DNA from: Dysgonamonadaceae bacterium
GTDB taxonomy: Bacteria; Bacteroidota; Bacteroidia; Bacteroidales; Azobacteroidaceae
DNA: 7,624 bases
Reading direction: 5' to 3'
NCBI GenBank assembly: GCA_031260235.1
Contig: JAIRKG010000116.1
Location: 1 to 7,624, forward strand
Both the position numbers and the translations under genes were made by a program. Each line of letters opens with the position of its first letter. Within the stretch, counting starts at the first letter, position 1. Shown one piece after another: positions 5,775-7,624 of the stretch. The notes beneath the pieces are model-generated. The model had not been told where the DNA came from. It saw only the letters and a program-made list of their open reading frames with translations, and did no database searches.

Positions 5775-7624
5775 ATGGCAAAAATAACAAAAGAACAGGC
5801 TTTGCTTTACCATTCGGAAGGCAAGCCGGGAAAGATTGAGGTTATCCCAACCAAACCTCACAGTACGCAAGCCGACCTCTCATTGGCTTATTCGCCGGGA
5901 GTGGCAGACCCTTGTCTGGAAATCGAAAAAAATGCGGCTGCCGCTTATGATTACACGGCAAAAGGAAATTTAGTCGCCGTGATTTCAAACGGTACGGCGG
6001 TCTTGGGACTGGGCGACATCGGCGCATTGGCCGGCAAACCGGTAATGGAAGGCAAAGGATTGCTGTTCAAAATATTCGCCGGAATTGATGTGTTCGACAT
6101 CGAAGTCAATGAAAAAGACCCCGAAAAGTTCGTCGAAGCTGTGAAGGCTATCGCTCCTACGTTTGGCGGTATCAACCTCGAAGACATCAAAGCGCCCGAA
6201 TGTTTCGTCATCGAACAGCGCTTGAAAGAGGAACTTGACATTCCAATTATGCACGACGACCAACACGGAACGGCAATTATTTCTTCTGCCGGTATACTCA
6301 ATGCGCTGGAACTTGTCGGGAAGAAAATTGAAGATGTTACGATTGTTGTCAACGGCGCCGGAGCGTCCGCAAGTTCGTGTACGCGCCTGTATATGGCTTT
6401 GGGCGCTAAAAAAGAAAACATCGTCATGTGCGACAGTAAAGGCGTTATTTCCGTGCGGCGACCTAATTTGAGCGACGAAAAGAAGTTTTTTGCCACCGAA
6501 AAGAACGTCGATACTTTGGAGGAAGCAATCGCCGGCGCAGACGTTTTTCTGGGCTTGTCGGTCGCTGACGTATTGACGGAAAAGATGGTGCAAAGCATGA
6601 ACGCCAATCCGATTGTTTTTGCTTTGGCAAATCCGAATCCCGAAATTTCTTACGAAAAGGCGAAAACTTCACGCCCAGACCTTATTTTTGCTACCGGACG
6701 TTCCGATTATCCGAATCAAATCAATAACGTGCTGGGTTTTCCGTATATTTTCCGCGGCGCATTAGACGTAAGGGCAACAACGATCAACGAAGAGATGAAA
6801 CTTGCCGCCGTGAAAGCAATTGCAGCGTTAGCAAAAGAACCTGTTCCGGACGTTGTGAATGCCGCCTATGAATTAAGCACCCTGTCGTTCGGGCGGGAAT
6901 ATTTGATCCCGAAACCAATGGATCCGAGATTATTGACCTGGGTATCCGTAGCCGTTGCCAAAGCGGCTATCGAATCGGGCGTTGCCCGCAAAAAGATCGA
7001 CGACTGGGAAGCCTACGAAAATCAATTGCGCGATTTGATGGGATACGACAACAAACTGTTGCGCGATTGCACCGATATGGCAAAAACAAATCCGAAGCGA
7101 GTTGTATTTGCCGAAGGCACTCACCCTAATATGCTGAAAGCGGCGGCGCAAGCGCGAGACGAAGGATTTTGCAAACCTATATTGCTTGGCAATGACGAGC
7201 GAATCTTGAAGTTGGCGGCAGAACTGAATATAGATTTGGAAGGTATCGAAATGATTAATTTGCGGCACGACAACGAAGCCGCTCGCCGGGAGCGATACGC
7301 TCAAATTTTGTCTGAAAAACGCGAACGCGAAGGCGCTACTTACAACGAATCGGTTGATAAAATGTTTGAACGCAACTATTTTGGTATGATGATGGTTGAA
7401 ACCGGCGATGCGGATGCCTTTATCACCGGCGTTTACACTAAATATTCCAATACGATTAAGGTTGCAAAAGAAGTTATCGGCATTCGAGACGGATATAACA
7501 CCTTTATTGCCGTACATCTTTTGACAGGGAAAAAAGGCACTTATTTTCTGTCCGACACTTTGATAAACAGGCATCCTACGAGCAATGTTCTGTATGATGT
7601 TACCAAATTAACCCTCGAAGTAGT
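5775..7624 (+). CDS. maeB: Malic enzyme with C-terminal phosphotransacetylase-like domain (3' end outside window)
   Basis: Oxidative decarboxylation of malate to pyruvate and CO2 with reduction of NADP (or NAD), in the cytoplasm. The visible 616 codons are uninterrupted. The malic enzyme part has LAYSPGVA (37-44, catalytic Tyr39), the conserved Lys of EGKGLLFK (Lys94), metal ligands in NLEDIKAPE (Glu136, Asp137) and MHDDQHGTA (Asp162), and a Rossmann motif NGAGASA at 193-199. From about residue 440 a phosphotransacetylase-like domain begins (KRVVFAEGTHPNMLKAA), with MFERNYFGMMMVETGDADAF further on. Family members are about 760 residues, so some 145 are missing at the right edge. In studied homologues this tail lacks acetyltransferase activity and mediates acetyl-CoA feedback inhibition and oligomerisation; the same is assumed here. 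It is transcribed from its own promoter, separately from queC. Confidence 0.95.
   Translation, partial: MAKITKEQALLYHSEGKPGKIEVIPTKPHSTQADLSLAYSPGVADPCLEIEKNAAAAYDYTAKGNLVAVISNGTAVLGLGDIGALAGKPVMEGKGLLFKIFAGIDVFDIEVNEKDPEKFVEAVKAIAPTFGGINLEDIKAPECFVIEQRLKEELDIPIMHDDQHGTAIISSAGILNALELVGKKIEDVTIVVNGAGASASSCTRLYMALGAKKENIVMCDSKGVISVRRPNLSDEKKFFATEKNVDTLEEAIAGADVFLGLSVADVLTEKMVQSMNANPIVFALANPNPEISYEKAKTSRPDLIFATGRSDYPNQINNVLGFPYIFRGALDVRATTINEEMKLAAVKAIAALAKEPVPDVVNAAYELSTLSFGREYLIPKPMDPRLLTWVSVAVAKAAIESGVARKKIDDWEAYENQLRDLMGYDNKLLRDCTDMAKTNPKRVVFAEGTHPNMLKAAAQARDEGFCKPILLGNDERILKLAAELNIDLEGIEMINLRHDNEAARRERYAQILSEKREREGATYNESVDKMFERNYFGMMMVETGDADAFITGVYTKYSNTIKVAKEVIGIRDGYNTFIAVHLLTGKKGTYFLSDTLINRHPTSNVLYDVTKLTLEV

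Noticed and set aside
5951..6607. Minus-strand ORF of 218 codons within the maeB region
   Set aside because: It is the shadow of the malic enzyme frame, which carries every expected motif; the antisense translation is Ser/Thr-rich without family features.

Overview
The window looks like chromosomal DNA from a Bacteroidota bacterium, most likely of the order Bacteroidales. Three points support this. Start codons have A-rich leaders with no Shine-Dalgarno sequence. Three genes are preceded by the Bacteroidota -7 promoter box TAnnTTTG, and one of these also has a well-spaced -33 TTTG. The genes themselves (dut, a TPR protein and a DUF4292 lipoprotein in one operon; a malic enzyme fused to a phosphotransacetylase domain) are a familiar Bacteroidales set. 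I cannot name genus or species.

Layout. At the left edge (1-37, minus strand) there appears to be the first dozen codons of a gene leaving the window, possibly a tRNA-dihydrouridine synthase. Next comes about 700 bp without a supportable gene (38-741). It is packed with short palindromic repeats: one modular element at 235-261, three related units in the opposite orientation at 516-639, a GC-rich run of hairpins at 381-476, and a 16-bp direct repeat at 333-371.

From 742 rightward all genes are on the plus strand. They are a lipoprotein of the BtuF/FecB-type ABC substrate-binding family (742-1881), dUTPase (dut, 1952-2386), a secreted TPR protein (2410-4143), a DUF4292 lipoprotein (4127-4981), queC for preQ0 synthesis (4981-5667), and a malic enzyme with a phosphotransacetylase-like tail (maeB, 5775 to beyond the right edge). 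The dut-TPR-DUF4292-queC genes are tightly packed (23-nt gap, 17-nt overlap, 1-nt overlap) and probably form one operon read from the promoter before dut. maeB has its own strong promoter.

Functionally, dut cleans the nucleotide pool and queC makes a tRNA modification precursor. The TPR/DUF4292 pair looks like an envelope module, perhaps the counterpart of a TPR-LolB pair for lipoprotein insertion. The binding protein captures a metal-chelate or corrinoid ligand. maeB links malate to pyruvate and NAD(P)H. All five genes with a visible 3' end are intact, and nothing in the coding part suggests horizontal transfer. The least explained part is the repeat-rich left intergenic region. In it, four units share constant 10-nt flanks around a hairpin whose stem differs in sequence but stays paired.
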